Shown piece by piece: positions 23,648 to 33,967 of a stretch of 64,000 bases of DNA. Origin of the DNA: Xanthostigma xanthostigma (lineage: Eukaryota > Arthropoda > Insecta > Raphidioptera > Raphidiidae); the NCBI GenBank assembly GCA_963575645.1, contig OY754469.1, forward strand, positions 17,812,001 to 17,876,000, given 5' to 3'. The notes beneath the pieces were generated by a model. It was not told where the DNA came from and did no database searches. It saw nothing but the letters and a program-made list of their open reading frames with translations. Positions within the stretch are counted from its first letter, which is position 1, and every line of letters starts with the position of its first letter. The translations under genes were made by a program, and so were the position numbers.

Positions 23648-25037
23648 CAATTGCGAACGTCGATTTTAAATTTTTTTTTGTTAGATAATACGAATATAAG
23701 TAACATATTAAGTTTAAACGCCAATCGGAGCACCGCACGATTGTTAAAAAAAATGGCAAAAATCGTCCATATCACTTTTTGGCGATTTACGGGAAAACTA
23801 TGCATTTGACAAATTAAGTGTAGGGAAATAAAAAATGCGCAATAAAAAGACGAATCGAATGAGTTTTTGTGAGCTCCGATCGGTCCAGTAGTTTTTTAGT
23901 AAATTGCAAAAAACCGCTTTTTTGGGCCATTTTTTCGAAATTCCATAACTTCCGTTCTATTAAATATGACGACTTGAAACTTTAATAGAATATGTGTTTT
24001 ATAAGCTTCAATATGCATACAAAATTTCAGCAAGATCGATGTTATACTTTTTGAGAAACTTTGAAAAAACCGAAAAAAGGCCCTTCCGAAAAGGGTCCCT
24101 GAAAAAGTTTTGGGCCAGCGTAGACCAATATTTCAAACGTGCTTTTGTTCATCGAGAGCTGCTCTACAACATCCTGCAATGCCGTACCATTACACCTAGC
24201 GAAAGTGCGAAAAAAATTGATTTTAAAAAAGGGAGCTTCCGCGAACTTATTTTTTTAATAAACAGATTTTCAAAAATAATGTCTAATTAATGCTGTTATT
24301 TGTATCCATGCGACACATATGCACAATTGTACGTAAATATATAATGATATCATTATTATTATTGCCATTTTCGCTTTAAAACGCAAAGAAAGCAAAAAAA
24401 AATTTTCAGTCAAAAATTTGCAGAATTTGCCATATAGCCGCATTTCCAGCTCCCTTTTTTAAAATCAATTTTTTTCGCACTTTCGCTAGGTGTAATGGTA
24501 CGGCATTGCAGGATGTTGTAGAGCAACTCTCGATGAACAAAAGCACGTTTGAAAAATTGGTCTACGCTGGCCCAAAACTTTTTCAGGGACCCTTTTCGGA
24601 AGGGCCTTTTTTCGGTTTTTTCAAAGTTTCTCAAAAAGTATAACATCGATCTTGCTGAAATTTTGTATGCATATTGAAGCTTATAAAACACATATTCTAT
24701 TAAAGTTTCAAGTCTTCATATTTAATAGAACGGAAGTTATGGAATTTCGAAAAAATGGCCCAAAAAAGCGGTTTTTTGCAATTTACTAAAAAACTACTGG
24801 ACCGATCGGAGCTCACAAAAACTCATTCGATTCGTCTTTTTATTGCGCATTTTTTATTTCCCTACACTTAATTTGTCAAATGCATAGTTTTCCCGTAAAT
24901 CGCCAAAAAGTGATATGGACGATTTTTGCCATTTTTTTTAACCATCGTGCGGTGCTCCGATTGGCGTTTAAACTTAATATGTTACTTATATTCGTATTAT
25001 CTAACAAAAAAAAATTTAAAATCGGCGTTCGCAATTG
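23648..25037. mobile_element. Large foldback element, 590-bp arms, 210-bp spacer
   Basis: 23648-24237 and 24448-25037 are inverted copies with very few differences, keeping register throughout. Outside 23648 and 25037 a decayed match continues to about 23625 and 25060 (GAATTAGC on both sides), so the true ends may lie there. The similar peptides readable at 23994-24290 (+) and 24410-24691 (-) are the same arm sequence read twice; they resemble no protein I know. The spacer is AT-rich and without features. Confidence 0.85.
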
Positions 25038-26076
25038 CACGTTTTTTAGGACACGAATCAGCTAATTCTACCCGACTAATAGGTCGATAGGGAAGGAGTG
25101 GGGTATTGTTGAAAAGATCTTAAAAATGTTTTTTTTTTTGATATATCTATAGTGACACTATTGGCAAGATATGAGCCTCAAAAGTCGTTTGCAACGTTAC
25201 AAAAAAAAAATTTGAAAAGAAGTTTCACCCTGCAGGCCATCCCTGTAACTTCCCGCTATTTTCGAGTTCAAAACGCTAGCTTCCTAGGACCTCAAAACGT
25301 CGAGGTCTGGCGAAAACTCGATTTTCGAAAATCGGGGTGAAAACAATAACTTTCCAATTTTTGAAAAAAATTTTTTTTTTTTTTTAAAGCGGAAAGTTAA
25401 CAATAATCTGTATAACGTTGTATTATTTGCGAAATATTTGTTATACACAAGACGACCACTTGAAACTTAGATGTTGGTGGACTAAACAGTCTTTAGAAAT
25501 ATCAAGCTATCAACCACTGTTATTTTATTTTGACGTTTTAACAACATTTTAATGACGGCTGAACTTTTTTACATTTTAATTTATATTTAAAACGTATTGT
25601 TTTTTAAATTTTTAATTGAATGTAAAAACCGCCAGGCTCCGTTAAAATTTTGTTGAAAACTTACTGTTTTATTTGCTTGTATTGATTGTGTGCATCTGAC
25701 ATTTCGTTATGTGATGCAAACTTGCGTGGGATGTAATTGTATGTCACAGTCAATTGTTATTAAGCGGAAGTGCACAACGCTGGACTGAGGCAAAATCAAA
25801 TTCAATGCAGCATATGAAACGCTTCATTGTCTTTCAATTCATAGATGTGGAAATAATTGGATATTTGAGTTATTATACATATGTATAGCGCGTTTATGAG
25901 ACAGAAAATTATTCATACGTATTATAATCGCTTAATTTAATCTCTTAATCCACTCAGTGTCCATCCAACACAGCTCTGTTTACATATGGTTAATCCAGTA
26001 GGGCAAACTATCCAACTTTGTCTGTTCAAGTGTTTTGTATTGTGGTTTGTTAGTAAAGGATGCAAACGTATTTTAA
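25038..26076. other. Unannotated AT-rich DNA
   Basis: Nothing gene-like. A GC-richer patch at 25215-25345 contains CCTAGGACCTCAAAACGTCG and a short inverted pair CTCGATTTTCGAAAATCG. It may be repeat debris. Confidence 0.35.
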
Positions 26077-26789
26077 ACTAGCGTTCCCGTCCGATTTCAC
26101 CTGGGTGCAAAAGAACGAATGGGGAAGGGGGGAAATGAGTACGCACATTCATCTTAGTTTACCGAGATTAATGTTGTTCCAAATTTCATGATGATCGGAG
26201 TTACCATTCAAAAGTTCTTGTCGATAAAAAGCAGTATTTATGGGTTTTTTTAAGTAATAAATCTCTTTTAAATCAATAATTAGTGTAATTAATTAAATAT
26301 AATAAATATTTAATTGAAAACTCTCTAGGAAAATAATTTTTATAGTTTTATTTAGATTTATTTAATTTTAATTAGTCGTAAATAAAATTAAAATAAATTT
26401 AAATGTAAGCCTTAGAATAAAGTAATGTAGAAAATAAAAAAAAAATTAAAATACTTTCGCCCAACGTGGGGCTCGAACCCACGACCCTTATATTAACAGA
26501 CGCACGCGCTACCGACTGAGCCAACTAGGCTTGTAAACGTACAACGCTAACATTGGTATATTTAGTTAGGGAATTTCACCTGAATAGAAGCTTATTTTTG
26601 AGATACTTTATGCAACATTTTTCATTAATGCTCCGCTCCTATTGATTGTAGCGTGATATTATATAGCCTATAGCCTTCCTCAATAAATGGGCTATCCAAC
26701 AAAAAAAAATTTAATTTGAACCAGTAGTTCCTGAGATTAGCACGTTCAACCAAACAAACAAACTCTTCAGCTTTATATATTAGTATAGA
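26077..26789 (-). mobile_element. Family D element, copy 2 (713 bp, tRNA-like core)
   Basis: Read on the minus strand it runs from TCTATACTAATATATAAAG, preceded by A, to CGGGAACGCTAGT, followed by T. This is the copy that best fits Helitron-type ends (insertion between A and T, with CCGG-loop-CCGG about 14 bases before the end). The middle contains the best tRNA-like block of the window. No replication-helicase sequence is present, so it is non-autonomous. A composite LINE/SINE is the alternative. Confidence 0.75.
26458..26530 (-). repeat. tRNA-like module, 73 nt, inside family D copy 2
   Basis: The minus strand forms a seven-pair acceptor stem (GCCTAGT with GTTGGGC, using wobbles), a D-arm GGCTCAGTCGGTAGCGC and a perfect T-arm GTGGGTTCGAGCCCCAC. 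The length is 73 nt. The anticodon loop CTGTTAA would give GTT (Asn), but the anticodon stem does not pair. Given the repeated context it is a pol-III-promoter-bearing tRNA relic rather than a working tRNA. Confidence 0.7.
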
Positions 26790-27004
26790 TAAACGCCCCG
26801 TTTTGAACATCGGTTCTTAAAATTCATCGATCGATCCGACCGAAACTTTGTGTCTTTCAGAATTCAAATATTGAATCAAGGGGGGTACGGAAATTTATAA
26901 AACGAAGAACTGACGATTATTTTTAGTTAGCTAACACCAATGACCGAAGACAGAAGGTATTTTTTAGTTAAATAACAGTATACCTTTGTAAAGAATAGCT
27001 ACTC

Positions 27005-27154
27005 TATGCTACATTGTTAAGAAACACCTATTGTTACAAAGCTATATTAGAAAAATTTATTTCTTAAACAATATCACCGTCGGGACTTTGTTTAAAAAAT
27101 AAATTTTTCTAATATAGCTTTGTTGCGATAGCTGTTTCTTAACAATGTAGCATA
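27005..27154. repeat. Hairpin, 67-bp arms with 16-bp loop
   Basis: 27005-27071 pairs with 27088-27154, including TATGCTACATTGTTAAGAAA and GCTATATTAGAAAAATTTAT. There are a handful of mismatches. Miniature foldback; no target duplication seen. Confidence 0.8.
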
Positions 27155-27233
27155 CAGTAGCCATTCATTAAAATTTATTAACTAGATTTACGTACTATAG
27201 CGTAACAAAATTCACATATGATATATATTGTAC

Positions 27234-27682
27234 TAGCCGTTACTCGCGACTTCGGACGCGATTGAAACGAAAAACGGATGCAAACCGATTATTTGGTATA
27301 GTTACTCCTTTCTCGACGTAGACCCCCCTAATAAATTTAAAAATTGATGACGTTCACGTGATCAACGTCCTAACAAACCTTGAAAATGACACCCATGTTG
27401 ATTTTTAGACTATATTTACCTCGTTTCATCCTCGAAGGCGTTGTTTTTGAAAAAGATCGAAACACGCGTTTATTTATTTGTTGATATGAACAATCCTGTG
27501 TATTTTTAAATTGATACATCTTATATGATCTCCATGCAAATTTTGAATCCTCGTTACACCCTTTTAGGGGTAGAATTTTTAAAAATCGGTTCTTAACGGA
27601 TGCCTACGTCATAATAACTATCTGTGTGTCTTGCAGCTCAATGCGTCCAGTGGTGTGAGCTGTGCGTTGATAGATCAGTCAG
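27234..27682 (-). repeat. Lepidopteran-type interspersed repeat
   Basis: In plus orientation it starts TACTAGCCGTTACTCGCGAC and ends with CAGCTC..GCGTTGATAGATCAGTCAGT. Between are GGATGCCTACGTCATAATA and TTTTAGGGGTAGAATTTT. I recognise this word series as a dispersed repeat of moth and butterfly genomes with a CTAGTA end on the minus strand. The plus-strand frame 27624-27848 overlaps its edge and is not a gene. Confidence 0.6.
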
Positions 27683-27954
27683 TTCTAGTTACGTAATGCT
27701 ATGTATTATGACGGCCTGTCCGCTCAAATTTGTTAGCAACAATAAGATTATGAACAGATGCAAAGTGGCAATGTCTATTTGTCGTTTCTACGGAACAGTG
27801 TTGCCAGATAGGCAGTTTTCTACCAAATCGCCACGTAATTTCTCCTAAAATCTTAAAAATCTAAATATTGTTGCATTAAAAACCTGTAAAATTAATTTTA
27901 TTGTATTTAATAGTACGTATTTTATTTATATACTTTTATAAATTACTAGCGGTT

Positions 27955-28287
27955 CTGCCCGGTTTCACTACTAATGAGGGGAGAGACGTGAGTACGCACG
28001 TTCATCTTAGTTAACCGAGATTAATGTTGTGTCCAAATTTCATGATGATCAGAGTTACCGTTCATAAGTTTTTGTCGGACTAACAAATGTTGAGTTATAT
28101 TTTGCAACATTTTTCATTGATGATGCTCCGCTCTTATTGATCGTAGCGTGATATTATATAGCTTATAGCCTTTCTCAATAAATGGACTATCCAACAAAAA
28201 AAACTTTAATTCGAACCAGTTGTTCCTGAGATTAGCGTGTTCAACCAACCAAACAAACAAACTCTTCAGCTTTATATATAGTATAGA
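27955..28287 (-). mobile_element. Family D element, copy 3, internally deleted
   Basis: Both ends of family D are present (minus strand: TCTATACTATATATAAAGC to GCAGAACCGCTAGT) but the tRNA-like core and flanks are missing, leaving 333 bp. The minus-strand frame 28114-28332 is the usual chance frame in this repeat. Confidence 0.7.
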
Positions 28288-28515
28288 TTTACTAGAATAT
28301 GGATTTTTCAAACACGAAGCAACGCTCTGCACTGCTATTCCTCTATTTGTTGCTGAAAAAAGACATTGTATTTTGCTGAATATTTACTAGGTAAGCATTT
28401 TGTGAATCATCTGTGTTCTATTCTTATTCCAAATAAAAAATTTTATAATTTTGTATATTTTGAGATCTTAAGACAGATACAATTCAAAAGTCAACAAAGT
28501 ACTAATAGTTAAAGC

Positions 28516-29838
28516 CGCGGTGACAAAAGTGCCTTGCAACTCCCAAACGGATGAGAAGCACGTTTTTGTATAGTTCGAGTGTCGTTCTCGAAATCCGTGT
28601 TGTCGAGTAGGGGTCTGGCGTCCGGCGTTGAGCGGCTATAGTATTTTTTCCGAATTTTGCCCAGCGGTTCCAAAAATCATTTCCCAAACGGATGAAAATT
28701 ACTGGAGGGCATCTACGCAAACCCCCAATTACCGGAAAAATATTTTTATCCGATTTGATCCTTGCCGTAGCCTGCAGTACAATTAAATGGACCCAGACTC
28801 CGAAATGAAAAAAATCATCAGCCGCATGCATTCAACCGGACTGATATGAATGGTTATTATTTATGTTATTAGAAAAAAAAGTTTTCATCCAAAATGCGCC
28901 TGGCTAAACTATGCCAAATAACAAAAAACCCCGCCAGCGCGCGTGATTTTGATCCCGGAGTTCTCCGTAAATTTTCTGATAATATGTGGCTATACATATA
29001 TACTTTGGTATCAATCGGCCTATATAATAACCAAATTTAATTCACGAGCAAAGCGAGTCAAACGCTAGTAAAGAGATACTAGCTAATTTGTGGATGAAGT
29101 ATGCGCTTGGAGCGTTCACACGGTCCAAAAGTCGGAGTGTTCCCTTCATAATCGTCAAATCAGAGGAAAATAGTCTCATCAATGTTTAGGACAATAATAC
29201 ACAATTTGATTGTAATCGGCCTTTCCACATTAAAGATTGAACATTCAGATCCTGCAGTTTCCCGTGATAATGAATATATCGGAGCATTATTATGGATGAT
29301 CTGGACTTGACCGCAACAAATTTGGATGAAAATAATTTTTCGATGTTCTGTAGGTGTCAAAGAACCTGTGGGCAAATTTTCATCCATTTGGGAATTACTT
29401 TATCAAATTTGGCCCATTTAAATTTTGGAAAATTGTTACAAAGCGATCGCGATACATAGAGCAAAAAAAATTTTTTTACATATTCTCAGACACGAACTAT
29501 ATCTCCCTGCCAAATTTCAAGTTCAAATGAGGAAATTTTTTTCCCCCCCTTTTTTCCATTTTTTTTAGAGCTTCTGGAAGAGCTCTTTGCAAATATCAAA
29601 TCGGATGAAAATATTTTTCCGGTAATTGGGGGTTTGCGTAGATGCCCTCCAGTAATTTTCATCCGTTTGGGAAATGATTTTTGGAACCGCTGGGCAAAAT
29701 TTGGAAAAAATACTATAGCCGCTCAACGCCGGACGCCAGACCCCTACTCGACAACACGGATTTCGAGAACGACACTCGAACTATACAAAAACGTGCTTCT
29801 CATCCGTTTGGGAGTTGCAAGGCACTTTTGTCACCGCG
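28516..29838. mobile_element. Inverted-repeat element, 244-bp arms, 1.3 kb
   Basis: 28516-28759 and 29595-29838 are inverted copies with very few differences. Each arm contains CATCCGTTTGGGA-type words twice, CCAGACCCCTACTCG and TGCGTAGATGCCCTCC. The 835-bp interior includes more CATTTGGGAA-type words and, near 29075, a CTAGTA end motif. The frames 28502-28831 (-) and 29634-29918 (+) are the two arms, not genes. No target duplication is convincing. Confidence 0.85.
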
Positions 29839-30248
29839 TACCTAACAGGCTATTATCGTACGGTTTTCACGTACAAAACTTAATCACAAAAATTTATCTA
29901 ATGTACTTTGACGAATAATTTATATACATTTATTATTAGTAGAGTATTACAGCAAAAGTAAATTAAACATGTAATTAGAGTTGGTGGATATAGATAGATA
30001 GATAGTTGTAATACCACATGTTTTAAATATGCTCTATTATGTAACGGCGAATATTACCGTTTTCACTACAATAAATTTACACATGTGGCATTTTGCCGAA
30101 TGTGTGTGCGTCGGTGTGTGTGTCTAACCTGTGGAAGCGTGAAATATATCTACAGTTGACAACACCGATTATATCTGTTACGTAATAGCCATAGATCATT
30201 TTGCTTGCTTTAGCTACGGCTTTACCAAAAAAATCATGCTCTAACGTA

Positions 30249-30815
30249 CAAAAATCTAGCCAATTGGGCGACGGGGACATTCCAACTTAAAAATTTGGAC
30301 ATTTGTTATATTATAATAAATAAAATTAGATTTCTGATATCGCGTGAGGAGATGCGGGTAATGGCTAGTATTCAATATTATATTTGCTACTCGTTGCCAT
30401 GATTACCTACATAATATGTTCACCTCATGTAAAAATTAATTAAAGCATGCTTAACTAGTACATTTTTGACAGATCTACAAAACAAAAGAACAGCTGATTT
30501 TTTTTATTTTCAAAATATTTCCGGAACTATAAAGTTTAGAATAAAATTTTTTTAACAAAACTTTCTTGAAATAATAAATGGAATAATAAACCGTTATGAC
30601 AAGTATACCATTATTATATAAAAAACACCGTTTTAGCATGCGTCGATTTTCCCCAAAAAACAATAGGGCTCTTCATATTTGTATAGGTACCAAACATCCT
30701 CCAAAAATTTGGTTTCAATTCGCTCATCCATTTGACCTGTATCGTGTTCACAGACTAACAGACGCACAGTATTTCCAAAAATATGTTTTTTGGATTCGGG
30801 GCACCTCACCGTAAG
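30249..30815 (+). repeat. Family A repeat, copy 4
   Basis: Forward copy running from TAGCCAATTGGGCGACGGGG to GATTCGGGGCACCTCACCG, with the GACAGATCTACAAAACAAAA word intact. It serves as another empty-site reference for the hAT insertion in copy 2. Frames 30475-30663 and 30596-30814 are incidental. Confidence 0.7.
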
Positions 30816-30822
30816 GAGCTTT

Positions 30823-30965
30823 GATTGGACTAAAATAAAATCTTGGGGGCATTTAGAATTAAATTATGGTTGAAGAAGATGGTCGAAATCTAAATACCAT
30901 TTTAAATCTCAAACAATTGAAATTTTTCTACTAAATGCGCCCCACGATTTTATTTTAGTTTAATC
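30823..30965. repeat. Short inverted repeat, about 35-bp arms
   Basis: GATTGGACTAAAATAAAATC (30823-30842) pairs with 30946-30965, and the pairing continues through GGGGGCATTTAG with one indel. It abuts family A copy 4. MITE-like. Confidence 0.7.
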
Positions 30966-30967
30966 AA

Positions 30968-31020
30968 AGAAAAGAATTATGAGTCATCATAGGAGGTATG
31001 GTGACTCATAATTCTTTTCT
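30968..31020. repeat. Hairpin, 23-bp arms, 7-base loop
   Basis: AGAAAAGAATTATGAGTC at 30968 is mirrored up to 31020, with one mismatch in 23 bases. It lies directly next to the previous inverted repeat. Confidence 0.8.
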
Positions 31021-32574
31021 AGTACATAATCAATTGTAGAATTAGGTAAACGTTTTTTTATCTATTCTTATTTTTAAGTTTATAGTGTGCTTTATTAAAA
31101 GAGCGATTTGCATCCGGACGAAAGCCGGACCGGTCAGTTTGTTATTATAATATTATATTGACATCGAAACTACATAGGTACGTATGCAAAATTTCAGCTC
31201 AATTGGATAACGGCAAGCAGTTGAAAGAGCTGTCGCAAGATTTGAAACAAAGTTATAAACAAATATATGGAGTCAAGCTAAATAAATCCGTTTAAAAATG
31301 GACTTTCCTTTCACGAGTTTCACAAGTATTTGGCGAGTTCCAGCTCCAGCTCTTATGACACCTAGAAATCATTAAAAATGAATAAGTGTTTTTATATTGT
31401 ATAACTTGAATTAAATTGTGCACATAACTAAATATTAGATAAATAAAGTATTTAAAGTTAATATTAAACGACTTCTTCATTAATTCCAACCTCCCTAGTA
31501 AAAGCAGTCAGCAGGTGTGCTGTCTATTACCTAGTATTCGTTGCTTCATTTTGAAGTAACATTCTTACCTTATGTAGTCGGGGTGCAGTCACTTGAAAAC
31601 ACATTAGAATAGATATAACACGTTTAAGTGATTTAAGATTACGCTCATTAACTCTTCCAAACTCCTACAGCTAGAGAATCTTTACTTTTGTATTTTGAAC
31701 GAACAATTTCATTATGTGTTACATGTTACGTATCTATCACTTCAATTTGTAATTTATTGTGAGTACCCAAATTGTTTCCTTGTACCTTAAATCATTATGT
31801 CCGTCCTATTGATTTAAAAATTGTTTTTTGAAACGATATAATATATAAATATAAAATTAGAAAAAAAAACACTATTTTGTAGCAATGTGAACTAAAAAGT
31901 AAACAATAATTTTTAAATATAAAGATTTTGTTCAATAGCGATAGGAAATACCCTAACTTTTTTCTATCGCTGTTGAATAAAATATGTTTAGAAAGAGATT
32001 GTCTGTTGAACATTATTCGATGTTCATCGGATGTCTGCTAATCTTCCTGAAGATCTGAAGATTATCTTAAAAAATGAAGCACAGAACATTACAACTTTAT
32101 TTAAATATCTAAAAGAAATAAACAAATATAAAGAAATATAATAGAAAATTGAAAATAGATAATAATAAATTAATATAAATACCTACATATAATTTGTACT
32201 TACCTGAAATCTGCAATTACTGAATATGTTATTTATTTAATATTTATACTTACCGAATTATGTATTTGTTTTTGCGATAATGGCCTTAGTTGCTGATTCG
32301 CTCATTTCGTTTTTAAAATAAAAAAAAAATGTTTATATTTAAAAATTATTTTTTAATTTTTAGTCCACATTGGATTAAAACAGTGTTTTAGTTTATTTTT
32401 TAATCTCTAATTTTAATTATAACCCTAAAAAATTATGCATATGTTTATAAATATTTATATAAATCCTTGTATTGCTATGAATTCTTAATACATACGTGTG
32501 ATAAATTTCAAATTATTCAAGCGCCCGGAAGTGAGTGAAAATTACATTAGATAGATACATGTATACATACCCCC
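31021..32574. other. Repeat-poor stretch with splice-like signals on the minus strand
   Basis: No repeat boundary was recognised over most of this stretch, unlike the rest of the window. On the minus strand there is an ATG in good context (ACGAAATGAG, ATG at 32305-32303) followed by 15 codons and a stop, a donor TTCG|GTAAGT (32254/32253), a second donor CAG|GTAAGT (32204/32203), a donor-like AAG|GTAAG near 31569, and an acceptor-like TTTCTAG near 31364 followed by two open frames. They cannot be joined into a coding sequence, so no gene is called. Confidence 0.25.
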
Positions 32575-32810
32575 CTCGAATTTTTAGACTGTCACCGTTT
32601 TTTCGTCGACTTACGTTGTAAAATAAATTTATTGGTCTCCACAAAAAGCGCTTTTATTTTAACGCGATAATATACAGCTTATGTCCATTCTAAAGGTCCA
32701 TTTTAAATACTGGTGAAAACATTTTTGAAATCGAATGAGTACTTAGTTTCGGATATTACCTCCTACATTCAAAACTTACAAACTTTACTTCTTTATAATA
32801 TTGGTATAGA
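32575..32810 (-). mobile_element. Family C non-autonomous repeat, copy 1
   Basis: Read on the minus strand it starts TCTATACCAATATTATAAAG after an A, then has AGTTTGTAAGTTTTGAATG, GGAGGTAATATCCGAAACT, ATAATATATTATCGCG-type sequence, GTGGAGACCAAT and ACGTAAGTCGACGAAAAAAC. It matches 55226-55469. The 5' signature is the same as in family D. The 3' end is poorly preserved here. Confidence 0.65.
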
Positions 32811-33440
32811 TAAATCGTGACGTGACGATTTGCTCGGTCGCTCGCTCGTTTTTTTCCAAGCTAACTGTCCATAGTTTAAGTTTTTCGTCTACGACCACAG
32901 CCTGCATAAAGAAGTATAGCGTCGGAAATCATTGAAAGCGCAATAGTCTAATATTTTGGAACAGTTATTCATTGGAGTGCAATGTGTGAGTACGGATATA
33001 CATATTATACGGTTTGTAATAATTAAAGGCATGTTTCATATATGGTTTTAACTAATAGCTGTCGTAATTTACGTGTTTGACGTGTTTTGTTCTACGTGTC
33101 TCGAATTCGCTATATAATTATGTGCGCTAGCTCAACATTATTTCAGTTTAGAGTATTACTATTAATACTGATTACGCAAAGCACTAATTAAGACGAGCTT
33201 AGATTCAATTATTGGCTTTATTTCGAACGCGAAATCATAATTATTTATGTTCATAACAATGAATATTTATTTACGTGAATAAATTTCATAATTTGATTGA
33301 TGTTTAATCGATTGTTTATTTAAGCTTAAATGCAGGGACGTAGTCAGGCCCGGGTTCACCAGGGTGTTCATTCGAGTCTTATCTAAGTAGAGAAAGAGGG
33401 AGACAAATACTGTAGATTATATAAACATTTTAGCTTTATA
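32811..33440. other. Unannotated stretch
   Basis: No gene or repeat boundary is recognised. Confidence 0.3.
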
Positions 33441-33630
33441 GTACTAACAGACGGTCGAACTTGGTTCGAAGCGGACAGCGGATCTGGTCCGCTCCGTACC
33501 AAATCTGTTCGTCTGTAGAGTAGTCTGCGTGTCCGCCCGGTTCGATGGGAACAGATTCGGTCGTCTGTTGCAAGATCCGCCGTACCATGTCCGTTGTCGG
33601 ACCGGACCAAGTTCGACCGTGTGTTAGCAC
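33441..33630. mobile_element. GC-rich MITE, 190 bp, 25-bp inverted ends
   Basis: The left ACGGTCGAACTTGGT block (33441-33465) is inverted at 33606-33630 with few mismatches, and TA lies outside each end. The body is unusually GC-rich (GGACAGCGGATC, TGTCCGCCCGGTTCG). This explains the two overlapping minus-strand frames there, which are not genes. TA flanks hint at Tc1/mariner, weakly. Confidence 0.7.
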
Positions 33631-33967
33631 TATTAGTTTAGGTTTGGATTATAATTGTTACGTTAAAATATACATAAATATATGCAGTTTACAATGAAAC
33701 AAAAACATGCAAACAAGTATAGTACCCTCGATTGACTAAAATACGATGAAACTTACCTCGTAAAAAAAGTTTTGACACATAAAAACAAACAATTACATGT
33801 ATCATTTGAACTGACAAGCACACGTGGCTGACGTTTACTACAGACAACTTCACGTCAAATATACATTGTTATGTTAAGAAAAGGATGGCGTTATAGACCA
33901 ATCTTATTTCGTTTTATAGCAATGATTCACTGTACCCGCCTGAGCCAGTGTTGACACCCTGACCCTA

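Noticed and set aside
23994..24691. Nearly identical open frames of 93-98 codons on opposite strands
   Set aside because: They are the two arms of one inverted repeat; no domain or start context supports translation.
26458..26530. Functional tRNA-Asn gene
   Set aside because: The anticodon stem does not pair and the block is part of a repeated element.
28502..29918. Shared 60-residue peptide on minus and plus strands
   Set aside because: Again the two arms of a 244-bp inverted repeat.
33383..33630. Overlapping minus-strand frames of 64-75 codons
   Set aside because: They result from the GC-rich body of a MITE with inverted ends.
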